Source: Gottfriedia sp049568075 | GTDB taxonomy: Bacteria; Bacillota; Bacilli; Bacillales; Bacillaceae_G | Reading direction: 5' to 3' (one strand) | Length of the DNA: 64,000 nucleotides | Assembly: GCA_049568075.1 (NCBI GenBank) | Contig: CP144911.1 | In this document: positions 16,489 to 24,771 of the stretch, piece after piece | Numbering within the stretch: position 1 is the stretch's first letter | Layout of the letters: every line of letters starts with the position of its first letter | Position numbers and translations under genes: made by a program | Notes under the pieces: model-generated | Database searches by the model: none | What the model was told of the DNA's origin: nothing | The model's input: only the letters and a program-made list of their open reading frames with translations

Positions 16489-16788
16489 TTAGGTTAAAGG
16501 ATTAAAAATTACAGGAACATCTAACTCGAATTGAACTTTTTTTGCCAATAATGCTCCCATTTGATTATGTTTAATTTTCTTAACTTTTTGTAGTGAAGGT
16601 GCCTTAAATAAATCTACTGAATTTTGATATTCAAGTACCCATGATATTATTTCTCTAGATAACTCTTCAGATATGTGGAGGTCATCAATATCAAAATTCC
16701 AATTACACTTTGCACACCAAATGGGATCAGCAAAATCTGCTTCTACTCGATATAATTCATCATGACTACATTTATTTTTATAAATAAT
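16489..16788 (-). CDS. Small CxxC/His protein with no ATG, GTG or TTG start (99 aa)
   Basis: This frame is protein-like throughout but has no standard start. In-frame stop TAA lies upstream, and between it and the conserved part only ATT codons can serve, at 16788 or 16785, six to nine bases after AAAGGGG. The product begins with a metal-site-like N-terminus, CSHDELYRVEADFADPIW followed by CAKC, then an acidic helix (FDIDDLHISEELSREI) and ends ...ELDVPVIFNPL. C-x2-H plus C-x2-C suggests a zinc site. I recall no name for the family. It is either translated from ATT, as infC is, or newly silenced. Confidence 0.55.
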   Translation of the reverse strand: MIYKNKCSHDELYRVEADFADPIWCAKCNWNFDIDDLHISEELSREIISWVLEYQNSVDLFKAPSLQKVKKIKHNQMGALLAKKVQFELDVPVIFNPLT

Positions 16789-16851
16789 AAAAATCCCCTT
16801 TAATCTTTAATTGCAATATTTCTTTTATATTCGATTCTTTGACATTAAAAA

Positions 16852-16887
16852 AAGCTTCGAGAAGATTCCTCTCTTAGCTCTTTTTAG
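16852..16887 (-). terminator. Probable terminator of yqjQ
   Basis: An imperfect hairpin, AGCTtcGAGAAG...CTCttAGCT, is preceded by six A on the plus strand, giving a U-tract on the minus transcript. Confidence 0.5.
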
Positions 16888-16920
16888 TATCACCTAAGCA
16901 GTCTAAATGAACAGCTTCTG

Positions 16921-17709
16921 TTATTTTTTATTTCCGAATTTCATCATTAAATAGTAACTTACTTTAGGGAATACTGAATAAACTTTTGCTCCAAATCCCA
17001 TCCATGAAGGTAGATCGATTTCATGAACATTTTTTCCAATTAAAGAAATAACTTTCGAAGCAACTTTTTCAGGGTCTAACATCATTCTCCGAACAGATTT
17101 TGCGTATGATCCTGACTCATCTGCTATCTCAAAAAACGGTGTATCCATCGGACCTGGATTTATATTCGTAATATAGATTCCGTCTTTTTCAACTTCTTGT
17201 CTTAAAGCATTGCTGAATCCTAGCACTGCATGCTTAGAACCTGCATATGCTGCAGCCTTTGAAGTTGCAATCTTACCGGCTAAAGAAGCGATATTAATAA
17301 TATGACCCTTCCCTTTTAGCTTCATAGACGTAAGGGCAAGCTTTGAACATATCATGACTCCAAATACGTTGACATCAAACATTTGCTTCATATCTTGAAG
17401 TGACATTTGTTCAACTGTTTGAAATAGACCATACCCTGCATTATTTATTAAAACATCGATTCCATCAAATTGCTCTTCGATTTGATGAAATGCATCGTAT
17501 ACTGCATTTTCATCTGTCACATCTACAACAAAATAATGACATTTAACTGGAAAATCTTCTTGTATTTTTGCCTTTAAGTTTTTTAGCTCTGTTTCTCTTC
17601 TAGCAATTAAGACGATATTAGCGCCTTGTTTTGCTGCAGTTAAAGCTAAATCTTTCCCAAGACCACTCGAAGCACCTGTTATTACTACCGTTTGGTTACT
17701 TAACCTCAA
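16921..17709 (-). CDS. yqjQ: Short-chain dehydrogenase YqjQ
   Basis: The protein has 262 residues, a classical SDR. The cofactor motif is VVITGASSGLGKDLAL (TGxxxGxG), with NNAGYGLF, catalytic Ser in INIASLAGKIA, and the YxxxK pair in AAAYAGSKHAVLG. It reduces or oxidises an unknown carbonyl compound with NAD(P)H in the cytosol. The C-terminal 30 residues are hydrophobic and aromatic (MGFGAKVYSVFPKVSYYL), suggesting membrane contact. The TTG start at 17709 follows AGAGGTGG. It sits 15 bases behind yqjP as in B. subtilis, so the pair is one operon facing away from proI. Confidence 0.92.
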   Translation of the reverse strand: MRLSNQTVVITGASSGLGKDLALTAAKQGANIVLIARRETELKNLKAKIQEDFPVKCHYFVVDVTDENAVYDAFHQIEEQFDGIDVLINNAGYGLFQTVEQMSLQDMKQMFDVNVFGVMICSKLALTSMKLKGKGHIINIASLAGKIATSKAAAYAGSKHAVLGFSNALRQEVEKDGIYITNINPGPMDTPFFEIADESGSYAKSVRRMMLDPEKVASKVISLIGKNVHEIDLPSWMGFGAKVYSVFPKVSYYLMMKFGNKK

Positions 17710-17724
17710 AAATTTCCACCTCTA

Positions 17725-18705
17725 TTATTGACTGACTGAATGCTCATTCGTTTTATACTCAAGTATACCATCATTTCGTTCATTTAAACTAATAAAACCT
17801 AAGTTTTCCAGGTAGTCTAATTGACCAATTGTTTCAGACAAAGTAAGTGAAAGTTGTTTTTGATAAACCTTTGGAAATAACATTTGGCAAACTTCATATG
17901 CAGTTAACGGTTGTTTTTTTATCATTTCATATACTTTTTCAGATCTAGCTTTTTGCTTTTCTAATCTACTTTTTACTAACCCTTTAATATCTGTAACTGG
18001 TTCACCATGACCAGTATATAATTTTGTAATCGGAAGTTCCGCTATTCTTTTTAAAGAGTGATTGTATTGTAATAATGGTTTTACACGTTCGGTTTCACCA
18101 TTTAATGGTGGCTCAATAATTGGGTTTGAAGAAACCTTATCTAATAATAAATCTCCACCGAATGCAATGCCATCATCCTCACTGAATAAAGAAATGTGAG
18201 AAGTTGCATGACCAGGTGTGTACAATACTTTCAACCCAAAAATACTATCAATTTGATCGCCTTCATCTATCGTATGAGTTAAAGAACGAATACTAGTATA
18301 TGGCATTTTCTCTGTTGTACGTGGCATTCTTTGTACATATTCTTGTGGTACACCGTATAATAGTGCATTTTCAATAAAGTACTCATTATAGTAATTTAGG
18401 AATGATTGTTCCTGAGTTAAATACGGAATATTTCGTTCATGGCCTAAAATCTTCACATCTTCATTGAACTCTTCTAATAATCCTGCATGGTCTGGATGAT
18501 GATGAGTTAAAATGACCTGTTCAATATCTTCTACTTTATACCCTATTTTATCTAATTCACTTTTAAGTACATCTAATGTATCTGGCGTATTCGTTCCTGT
18601 ATCAATTAAAGTCAATAAATCTCCTTCAACTAAAAAAACATTTACTGTATTCATTGCATAAGGTACCGGGAGTGTAATTTGGTGAATCTTATCTTCAGGG
18701 ATCAT
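17725..18705 (-). CDS. yqjP: Metallo-beta-lactamase-fold hydrolase YqjP
   Basis: The protein has 326 residues with a glyoxalase-II-like metallo-beta-lactamase domain. The dinuclear zinc motif is LTHHHPDHAGL, followed by TPGHATSHISL and later YTGHGEPV. The C-terminal about 90 residues form a winged-helix-like tail (YEMIKKQPLTAYEVCQMLF), seen in this subgroup. The substrate is unknown. AAGGAGG precedes the ATG. It is divergently transcribed from proI across about 260 bases; the gap holds promoters but no other feature I can name. Gene order matches B. subtilis yqjO-yqjP-yqjQ. Confidence 0.92.
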   Translation of the reverse strand: MIPEDKIHQITLPVPYAMNTVNVFLVEGDLLTLIDTGTNTPDTLDVLKSELDKIGYKVEDIEQVILTHHHPDHAGLLEEFNEDVKILGHERNIPYLTQEQSFLNYYNEYFIENALLYGVPQEYVQRMPRTTEKMPYTSIRSLTHTIDEGDQIDSIFGLKVLYTPGHATSHISLFSEDDGIAFGGDLLLDKVSSNPIIEPPLNGETERVKPLLQYNHSLKRIAELPITKLYTGHGEPVTDIKGLVKSRLEKQKARSEKVYEMIKKQPLTAYEVCQMLFPKVYQKQLSLTLSETIGQLDYLENLGFISLNERNDGILEYKTNEHSVSQ

Positions 18706-18967
18706 GTTAATTCCTCCTTATCTGAATCTTCTTACAGTTAATTCTAATATACATTTAAAAAAATACAAACAAAGATGATTAGAATTTTACATTAATATAA
18801 TACCAGAACCTAGAAAGTACTTTGAACACGGGGATCGATAAAGGTATTTTGCCTGCATCTAAAAATTAGTTAAAAATATTTTTAAAAAATGATATAAAAG
18901 TAACTAGGAATATAGCTTTTATTTCTCTAATATAAATATCTATTACAATAGAGGAGAGGTGAATGTA

Positions 18968-19807
18968 ATGTTTCTAGGAAAAGTTGCGTTTATTGGTGCA
19001 GGTAGTATCGCAGAAGCATTAATTGCAGGATTAATTGATAGTGGGTATATTGAGAGTGATCAAATTGCAATCACTAATAGGGGTGATTTAGAACGTTTAG
19101 ATAGTTTACATACAAAATATGGTGTATTAGCTACTACTAACCGTCAGCTAGCAATCTCTGGTTCAAGTGTAGTTTTTTTAGCGATGAAGCCTAAAGATGT
19201 TACAATCGCTCTTGATCAAATTAAAAGTTTTTTCAATGAAAAACAATTAATTATTTCATTAGTAGCAGGTGTTACAATTAGTACACTTAAACAGTTATTA
19301 GGAAATGAAAATCTGAATATTGTTCGAGCAATGCCAACTACGTCTTCACTCGTAAGAAAATCTGCTACAGCACTTGCTTATCCAGATGAAGTTCCTTATG
19401 AAAAAGTGCAAACAGCAAAAAAATTATTTGAGCGTGTCGGTATTGTCGCTAAAGTTGAAGAAGACGAATTACATGCTATGACTGGATTATTTGGTAGTGG
19501 TCCAGCCTATATATATTATGTCATCGAACAATTTGAACGAGCTGCAATGGCACTAGGGATCCATCGTGATATTGCCAAGCCATTTATTCAACAAACTTTA
19601 ATGGGTTCGATTTCAATGCTTCAAGAAACGAATAAATCTCCATTAACATTGAGGAAGAAAGTTACTAGCCCAAATGGCACTACTCAAGCTGGAATATCTG
19701 TTCTTGAAGACCGTGAAGTTGCTAATTCATTTTTAAATTGCTTTATTGAAGCAACTGTCCGATCACGTGAGATTCAAGAGGAGTATGAAAAAATTAATAA
19801 AATTTAA
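18968..19807 (+). CDS. proI: Pyrroline-5-carboxylate reductase ProI
   Basis: The protein has 279 residues and catalyses the last step of proline synthesis, reduction of pyrroline-5-carboxylate with NAD(P)H. The Rossmann motif is AFIGAGSIAEALIAGLI. The family signature lies in the C-terminal dimer domain: GSGPAYIYYVIEQF, then LRKKVTSPNGTTQAGI. The ATG at 18968 is chosen because AGGAGAGG is nine bases upstream; the GTG at 18959 falls on that site. It is the plus-strand member of the conserved yqjO-P-Q group. No T-box or other leader is visible. Confidence 0.95.
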   Translation: MFLGKVAFIGAGSIAEALIAGLIDSGYIESDQIAITNRGDLERLDSLHTKYGVLATTNRQLAISGSSVVFLAMKPKDVTIALDQIKSFFNEKQLIISLVAGVTISTLKQLLGNENLNIVRAMPTTSSLVRKSATALAYPDEVPYEKVQTAKKLFERVGIVAKVEEDELHAMTGLFGSGPAYIYYVIEQFERAAMALGIHRDIAKPFIQQTLMGSISMLQETNKSPLTLRKKVTSPNGTTQAGISVLEDREVANSFLNCFIEATVRSREIQEEYEKINKI

Positions 19808-19885
19808 TCAGCTTGTCATGACTCTCTTCTTTAGGTAATAAAATGATACAGGTAACTGTGTTGTCCTAAGGGGGAGAGTTTTCTG

Positions 19886-20137
19886 ATGAAAATAACAAAC
19901 AGTAGAGTATTACGAGCAAGTATTAAGCGTATTCTCATCACAATTGCTTTAATCGTTACACTAGTTTTAATTGTTGGCTTTCTAACAATCAGTTATGTTG
20001 TTGGTAATTCAATGGTAGAAGCAAAAGGCAAACCACTTAGCTACCCTCAAAAAGTATCAACTCTCCTACTATTAAAATTCGATTCATTAAAGAAAAATAA
20101 AGAATCAAATCATGAAGTACATAAAAAGCTAAATTAA
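19886..20137 (+). CDS. Small single-span membrane protein (83 aa)
   Basis: I do not recognise this protein. GGGGGAGAG lies before the ATG at 19886. It has a basic N-terminus (MKITNSRVLRASIKR), one long hydrophobic helix (ILITIALIVTLVLIVGFLTI), then a polar outer part with YPQKVSTLLLLKF and a Lys/Asn-rich tail. The topology is that of a bitopic inner-membrane protein with the C-terminus outside. It lies 78 bases behind proI and may be cotranscribed. A strong terminator follows. Confidence 0.7.
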   Translation: MKITNSRVLRASIKRILITIALIVTLVLIVGFLTISYVVGNSMVEAKGKPLSYPQKVSTLLLLKFDSLKKNKESNHEVHKKLN

Positions 20138-20205
20138 GGGTTTAACTAAGTCCAAGCCTATCAAACTAGCATCAAAAATTACAAATCAAATTAAAAATAT
20201 GCTTA

Positions 20206-20253
20206 TAAAAAAAGAGCAAGGGACTGTATAATGATCCCCTTGCTCTTCTTTTT
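20206..20253. terminator. Bidirectional terminator between converging genes
   Basis: Perfect arms AGAGCAAGGG / CCCTTGCTCT carry A-runs on the left and T-runs on the right, so it serves the genes converging from both sides. Confidence 0.9.
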
Positions 20254-20255
20254 AA

Positions 20256-20903
20256 TCATTTTTGAGTAGCATGACTTGTTGCAACTTCTTCATGCATAAT
20301 ATGAAACTCTTTTTTAATAATATCTTTTTTCAACTTAATATAATCGTCTTCACTAATAGTTGGTGGTAGCGTAATTAAAACTCTTCGATAAACCGAATCA
20401 CTATCTAGTGTAATACAGCTCTTCAAATTAGAATATTTATTTACAAGCTTAGCTAATCTTGCTAATGCACCTTCATGTTCCATCGTACTAACAGTTAATG
20501 AATAACCGCCGTCCTTTAGTCCCCATGCTTCTTCTAATAATTCAAAAACTGTTTTATGCGTTAAAATTCCTACAAATTCATTTAAATCATTTACTACTGC
20601 TAAATATGGAAAACGTTTAATCGTAAAGAATACTTTGAAAAATGGTGAATCCTCCTGAATTGGTGGACATTCTTTGCGCACAAAATCATTTACTGTCTTG
20701 CCTTGCAAAGAATCGTTATCTACTAAATACTCAGCTAGATCAACACGATAAAGATTCCCAACATACTCTTTATCATTTTCACTTAAAACCGGAATACATC
20801 GATATTTTGTTTTCTTTAAAAGATCCCATGCAAACTGCGCCTCAGTTGAAACCATACAATGAACTACATCATGTTTTTTTACGATATTACCTTTAATTCT
20901 CAA
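20256..20903 (-). CDS. cbpA: CBS-pair plus ACT-domain protein, CbpA-like (c-di-AMP sensor candidate)
   Basis: The protein has about 215 residues: two CBS motifs (about 1-65, ending YRCIPVLSENDKEYVGNLY, and about 70-130 with FPYLAVVNDLNEFVGILTHK), then an ACT-like domain (YSLTVSTMEHEGALARLAKLV and onward). This order and length match CbpA of Listeria, a protein shown to bind cyclic di-AMP; binding here is inferred. No enzyme domain is fused, so it should work through a partner. The start is uncertain: I favour TTG at 20903 after AGGG, with TTG at 20921 as alternative. Confidence 0.75.
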   Translation of the reverse strand: MRIKGNIVKKHDVVHCMVSTEAQFAWDLLKKTKYRCIPVLSENDKEYVGNLYRVDLAEYLVDNDSLQGKTVNDFVRKECPPIQEDSPFFKVFFTIKRFPYLAVVNDLNEFVGILTHKTVFELLEEAWGLKDGGYSLTVSTMEHEGALARLAKLVNKYSNLKSCITLDSDSVYRRVLITLPPTISEDDYIKLKKDIIKKEFHIMHEEVATSHATQK

Positions 20904-21122
20904 TAATAACCCTACTTTCAAAATTTATTTTACTAATCATTCTTAATTTTTCTATTTTAAAAACACATATACAAAAATTAAAACTCCTTCAAGTCGCATG
21001 TTTTAATTAAAAGCACTGTTAACATAAGTAGAATCGATTCAAGCCCCTCATCCCAAAGATTGAAACTCTACAAACCTCCTTATACGCTCCTTAAATGTAG
21101 GATCTTTATTTATGTGGGAATC
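20904..21122. other. Gene-free AT-rich stretch
   Basis: This is the first part of a 740-base gap between cbpA and the PspA-like gene. I see the presumed cbpA promoter region and nothing else that I can name. Confidence 0.4.
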
Positions 21123-21269
21123 TTACGTTAATAAATAACAATGTCTTTTAAAACCATCTCGAAGCCTTTCATAATTAATTCGCCCTTTCTCAAAATGTAC
21201 CTTTTTTGTTTCGCAAACTAATTCAAAATTTTCAAATAATTTTACAATACTATTTAAAGTCAACATCAT
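21123..21269 (-). pseudogene. Possible gene remnant or short protein (48 codons from ATG)
   Basis: A frame with protein-like composition ends at 21123: ...LNSIVKLFENFELVCETK and VHFEKGRINYERLRDGFKR. It stays open a further 20 codons upstream of the ATG pair at 21269 (reading about DYFGINFSFKNI). No Shine-Dalgarno sequence is evident. The lack of a proper start and the repeats just upstream suggest the C-terminal leftover of an older gene. The family is not recognised. Confidence 0.3.
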
Positions 21270-21328
21270 ATCTATATTTTTAAAAGAGAAATTTATTCCA
21301 AAATAATCAAAGAAAAGACAAAAAATCT

Positions 21329-21560
21329 GGTTCGTGAGGTACTTAGAATGTATTTTCTTGTAATTTAGTTACTCATAAAAGGTTCATGAGGTACTTATTT
21401 TGCTTTTTGGTTCATGAGGTACTTAAATTGCTTTTTCTTGTAAGTTACTTCCTCATAACTGGTTCATGAGGTACTTAATTTGCTTTTTCTCTGTACCTCC
21501 TTATAAAAGGTTCATAAGTAACTTAAATTGCTTTTTCTTGAGAATTACTTACTCATAACC
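21329..21560 (-). repeat. 52-bp-period hairpin array, copy 1
   Basis: Five units begin with GGTTCATGAGG-like sequence at 21329, 21381, 21409, 21461 and 21509: spacings 52, 28, 52 and 48. Each junction contains the dyad CTCAT-n9-ATGAG. The linker is TACTTAAATTGCTTTTTC-like. The array ends next to GTAGTGGAAATC, which also borders the array at 32.6 kb in the matching orientation. Confidence 0.85.
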
Positions 21561-21644
21561 TCCTGTAGTGGAAATCCACCTCACTCATCTACTTCTCAGT
21601 GAAAAAAAATGAAATTAGTTGAATTGTTCCATTTTAAATCCACA

Positions 21645-21674
21645 CAAAAAAAGAAGAGATAGGTGATCTCTTCT
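21645..21674 (-). terminator. Terminator of the PspA-like operon
   Basis: The stem AGAAGAGAT / ATCTCTTCT has a 5-base loop and is followed on the minus strand by seven T. Confidence 0.9.
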
Positions 21675-21686
21675 TCTCGAAAACGA

Positions 21687-22328
21687 TTATGCTTCTTGCT
21701 TTACTTTATTCGTTAGTTCTTTTTTTAATAAGTCAATTTTGTAATCAAATGATTGAAGATCAAATTCTGAACGAACTCTTAGCTCTAAATCACGAATTTG
21801 TTTTTCAAAGTAGTTGAAGTCAATTGATGGCATTTTACTATTAAGTAAATGGTGAGTTTCATTTATTTTTTTTGTCGCGTGAGCCATGTTTTGGCGAGAC
21901 ATTAAGTCATATTTTTTCGTATGAAGCTCTTTTAACTTTTTTTCAATTTGATTAACTTGCTCATGCATAAAGCTAATTTCTTCTTCTGTTTTAGCGATTA
22001 ACGTAACAAACTTTTCAGCTTGTTCTTTATAAAAAGCTAGATCTTCAGTTGCACGTTTGATTAACTCTTCAGCTCCAGCTTCATTTGCAACCTTTAATTG
22101 TTCTTCACGTTTTTGCACCATTTGAAGTGCTCCCTCACGTTCGACCTGGAATTTCGTACGTAATGAGTAATGTCTTTCAAGTAATCCCCTTACTTTTCCT
22201 AATTCACTTTCAGATTGTTTAATGAAGTAATTTAATTGTGAGATAGGATTTTGTTGTTCTTTCTCATCTAATAAGCCATGTAAATCCGCTGAGATTTGAT
22301 TTTTAATACGAGTAAATAAGTTTTTCAT
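21687..22328 (-). CDS. PspA/IM30-family envelope-stress protein (LiaH-like)
   Basis: The protein has 213 residues and is almost wholly alpha-helical coiled coil, the PspA/Vipp1/LiaH fold that forms oligomers on the inner face of the membrane and protects it when damaged. Typical stretches are LFTRIKNQISADLHGLLD at the N-terminus, PISQLNYFIKQSESELGKV, and the long charged helices to residue 170. ATG at 22328 is taken because AGGAG is nine bases before; ATG two codons earlier is possible. It follows the small membrane-protein gene by 15 bases, as liaH follows liaI. No liaFSR genes are in the window. Confidence 0.88.
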   Translation of the reverse strand: MKNLFTRIKNQISADLHGLLDEKEQQNPISQLNYFIKQSESELGKVRGLLERHYSLRTKFQVEREGALQMVQKREEQLKVANEAGAEELIKRATEDLAFYKEQAEKFVTLIAKTEEEISFMHEQVNQIEKKLKELHTKKYDLMSRQNMAHATKKINETHHLLNSKMPSIDFNYFEKQIRDLELRVRSEFDLQSFDYKIDLLKKELTNKVKQEA

Positions 22329-22343
22329 AGTCATACACTCCTC

Positions 22344-22673
22344 TTATTTTATAGGGTTGAAATTTTCATCATAAATATTAAATTCATCATCTTTAAGGTT
22401 TTTTTGATTTTTATAATCTTTATATAGGTAATAAAGCAAAATTGCTGCTGCTGCACCTATTAAAGAAGGAAGACCACTTATTGCAATCGATAATCCGATT
22501 AATCCAATAATTGTCCAGATGATTTTCATTAAAATCGAATCTGTTTTCATAAACTTTTTAAAACTGAAATATGTGATTACTAACCCAAGTGCTAAAGTAA
22601 TCAAGCCACCTAAATTCGCTAAAGCAACTCCAATTAATATTAGTACGAGGATAAAAGTTAAGAACTTCTTCAT
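22344..22673 (-). CDS. LiaI-like small membrane protein
   Basis: The protein has 109 residues with three to four hydrophobic segments (FLTFILVLILIGVALANLGG, LITLALGLVITYFSF, IWTIIGLIGLSIAIS, LIGAAAAILLYYLY) and a charged tail ending IYDENFNPIK. It is placed directly before a PspA-family gene and resembles the LiaI/Lmo0954 proteins thought to anchor the PspA partner. AAAGGAGG lies ten bases before the ATG at 22673; a TTG seven codons upstream overlaps that site. The pair should answer to membrane stress; the responsible regulator is elsewhere. Confidence 0.75.
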   Translation of the reverse strand: MKKFLTFILVLILIGVALANLGGLITLALGLVITYFSFKKFMKTDSILMKIIWTIIGLIGLSIAISGLPSLIGAAAAILLYYLYKDYKNQKNLKDDEFNIYDENFNPIK

Positions 22674-22789
22674 GACCTCGTCGCCTCCTTTCAACTTATA
22701 CTCTTATCTTATACAAGTTTTTATATTGGAATAATGGCCTGAGGAATGGTTTTATATCAGACTTAAGAAGTAGAAAAGCCAGAAACACA

Positions 22790-22829
22790 AAAAACCAGAT
22801 CAATTTGGATAATCCATTGATCTGGTTTT
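22790..22829 (-). terminator. Terminator of the polysaccharide deacetylase gene
   Basis: AACCAGATCAA / TTGATCTGGTT with a 13-base loop and flanking A and T runs; it can act in both directions. Confidence 0.9.
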
Positions 22830-22831
22830 GA

Positions 22832-23584
22832 CTAAAAATTAGGAAGTTTAACTCCTGCTTTTAATTGTAATAGTTGTGATACCGTTACAAACTGATAACC
22901 TTGCTTTTGAAGAGCTGGTAAGATTTGTTTCAGTGCTTCGATAGTTTGACTACGGTCACCGCCGTGATCATGAAAAAGAACAATATCTCCTTTTCTAGTA
23001 TCTTTTAATACATTTGATACGATTTTATATACTCCAGGATTTTGCCAATCAAATGTATCCTGATGCCATGACCACATTACAGTTAAATAGCCAAGATCAT
23101 GCACTGTATTTATCGAACGCTCACTATAGTAACCAAATGGTGGTCTAAATAATACTGGTTCGACATGAGTTGCAGCTATAATTGCATCATGAGTTTTATG
23201 TAATTGATCTCTTATTTGATCATCAGTTAAATACTGAAGTCTAGCATGCGTATATGTATGATTCGCAACTTCATGACCTTCTTCTATTTCTCTCATTACA
23301 ACTTCAGGAAATTTCGCAACTCTCTCACCCACTAAAAAAAATGTTGCTTTAGCATTATACTTCTTTAACAAATCTAAAACTTCTGGAGTATATTCATCAT
23401 TCGGCCCATCATCAAATGTAATTGCTATTACTTTCTCTTTTACAGGTACCTCCCAAATAGCAGTACCTTGCTTTTCATAGTAATATCGATTTTTACTTTC
23501 AGCTGATGCATTAATAGAACTGTAAAAAATAGATTGGAAATAAAAAATAAATAAAAGGATAACTTTTAATTGTTTCAAAGCCAT
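22832..23584 (-). CDS. Secreted polysaccharide deacetylase (chitooligosaccharide/peptidoglycan type)
   Basis: The protein has 250 residues: signal peptide (to about residue 27, SSINASAES) and a full NodB domain. All five motifs are present: ITFDDGPNDEYT, HEVANHTYTHARL (zinc HxxxH), RPPFGYYSERS, WSWHQDTFDW, and DIVLFHDHGGDRS with the late catalytic His. It removes N-acetyl groups from GlcNAc-containing wall polymers outside the cell. Its motifs are more canonical than those of the deacetylase at 11.1-11.8 kb. AAAGGAAGG precedes the ATG. It stands alone between terminators. Confidence 0.9.
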   Translation of the reverse strand: MALKQLKVILLFIFYFQSIFYSSINASAESKNRYYYEKQGTAIWEVPVKEKVIAITFDDGPNDEYTPEVLDLLKKYNAKATFFLVGERVAKFPEVVMREIEEGHEVANHTYTHARLQYLTDDQIRDQLHKTHDAIIAATHVEPVLFRPPFGYYSERSINTVHDLGYLTVMWSWHQDTFDWQNPGVYKIVSNVLKDTRKGDIVLFHDHGGDRSQTIEALKQILPALQKQGYQFVTVSQLLQLKAGVKLPNF

Positions 23585-23697
23585 GACCTTCCTTTTACGC
23601 AGAATACTTATATCATGTCTCTAAACTATTCTTTTATGTACACTTCTCAACTTTTTAAAAGCTCTGCATCTTAACTGAAAAATTTCAATCTTGAAAA

Positions 23698-24630
23698 TTA
23701 ATCATTTCTTGTGATTTCGTATTCATCAAAATCATTCGCTATATATGTATGATCAAAGATTTCACGTGCTTCATCTAATAATTTTTTTGAAGCTTCCCCT
23801 TGATATCTTGCACTAATATGTGTTAAATAGAGTGTTTTAATTTCCTCACATTTAGCAACAGTTGCAATTTGAGTACTTGTAGTATGGAAATAATCATATG
23901 CATGAGCTGTTTCATCGTCTGCAAAGGTTGATTCATGTACTAATACATCCATACCTCTTGCAAGCAAATTACTTTTATCAGTTATACGAGTATCCCCTGC
24001 TATTGCAATGCGTCGACCTTTTTTTGAAGGCCCAATAAAATCCTTACCATTTAAAATTCTTCCATCCTCTAACGTTACTGTTTTCCCTTCTTTTAGGAAT
24101 TTATAAACTGGCCCTGGTTTTACACCAATTTTCTTTAATTCCCCTACGTTCAATTCCCCAGGTAAATCCTTTTCAATAATTTGATAACCAAATGATTGAA
24201 TCCCATGTTCAAGCTCTACTGCTTGAACAATAAATTGGTCATCTTCAAAAACGATCCCTTCAGAAGTTTCAACATAATGAATCGGATATTTCAAATAAGT
24301 ACCACTAATTTTAAAGCTGGTCTCTACATAATCCTTTAACCCTTTAGGTCCATAAATTGTTAATAAATCTTCTCCACCTAGGAAAGTTCTACTACTTAAT
24401 AATCCAGGTAATCCAAAGATATGATCGCCATGGCAATGAGTAATAAAAATTTTCTCGATTCGTCGTGGCCGAATTGTCGTATGTAATATTTGATGCTGTG
24501 TTGCTTCACCACAATCGAAAAGCCAAGTCGCTCCTCTTTCCTCTAAAAGCTGTAATGCAATACTTGTTACATTCCTACCTTTTGATGGCATTCCTGCTCC
24601 CGTTCCTAAAAATACAAGCTTCACGTTCAT
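23698..24630 (-). CDS. rnz: Ribonuclease Z
   Basis: The protein has 310 residues and is the tRNA 3'-processing endonuclease of the metallo-beta-lactamase fold (B. subtilis rnz/yqjK). Opening FLGTGAGMPSKGRNV, the zinc motif ITHCHGDHIFGLPG, the substrate-exosite region (residues about 150-200), GDTR and LTHISARYQG are all present. It cuts after the discriminator base of tRNA precursors lacking an encoded CCA. It keeps its place in the yqj gene order, but zwf, which follows in B. subtilis, is not adjacent here. Confidence 0.96.
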   Translation of the reverse strand: MNVKLVFLGTGAGMPSKGRNVTSIALQLLEERGATWLFDCGEATQHQILHTTIRPRRIEKIFITHCHGDHIFGLPGLLSSRTFLGGEDLLTIYGPKGLKDYVETSFKISGTYLKYPIHYVETSEGIVFEDDQFIVQAVELEHGIQSFGYQIIEKDLPGELNVGELKKIGVKPGPVYKFLKEGKTVTLEDGRILNGKDFIGPSKKGRRIAIAGDTRITDKSNLLARGMDVLVHESTFADDETAHAYDYFHTTSTQIATVAKCEEIKTLYLTHISARYQGEASKKLLDEAREIFDHTYIANDFDEYEITRND

Positions 24631-24771
24631 GCCTCCATCTTAATCATTTCTAATTGTTACAGTACCACTTGTATATTAAATTGCCAACACTTTAAAGAAT
24701 GATTTATGAATTGATTGGGAAATTTACACAATAGAGCTTAGTTTTTAAAAAATAATAAATGGAGGAAAACA

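Noticed and set aside
18706..18967. T-box or other riboswitch ahead of proI
   Set aside because: The leader is short and AT-rich with no T-box sequence, specifier stem or terminator/antiterminator pair.
21329..21560. CRISPR array
   Set aside because: Units repeat at 52 bp but the linkers are themselves repeated rather than unique spacers, unit length varies (28 to 52), and no cas gene is in the window.
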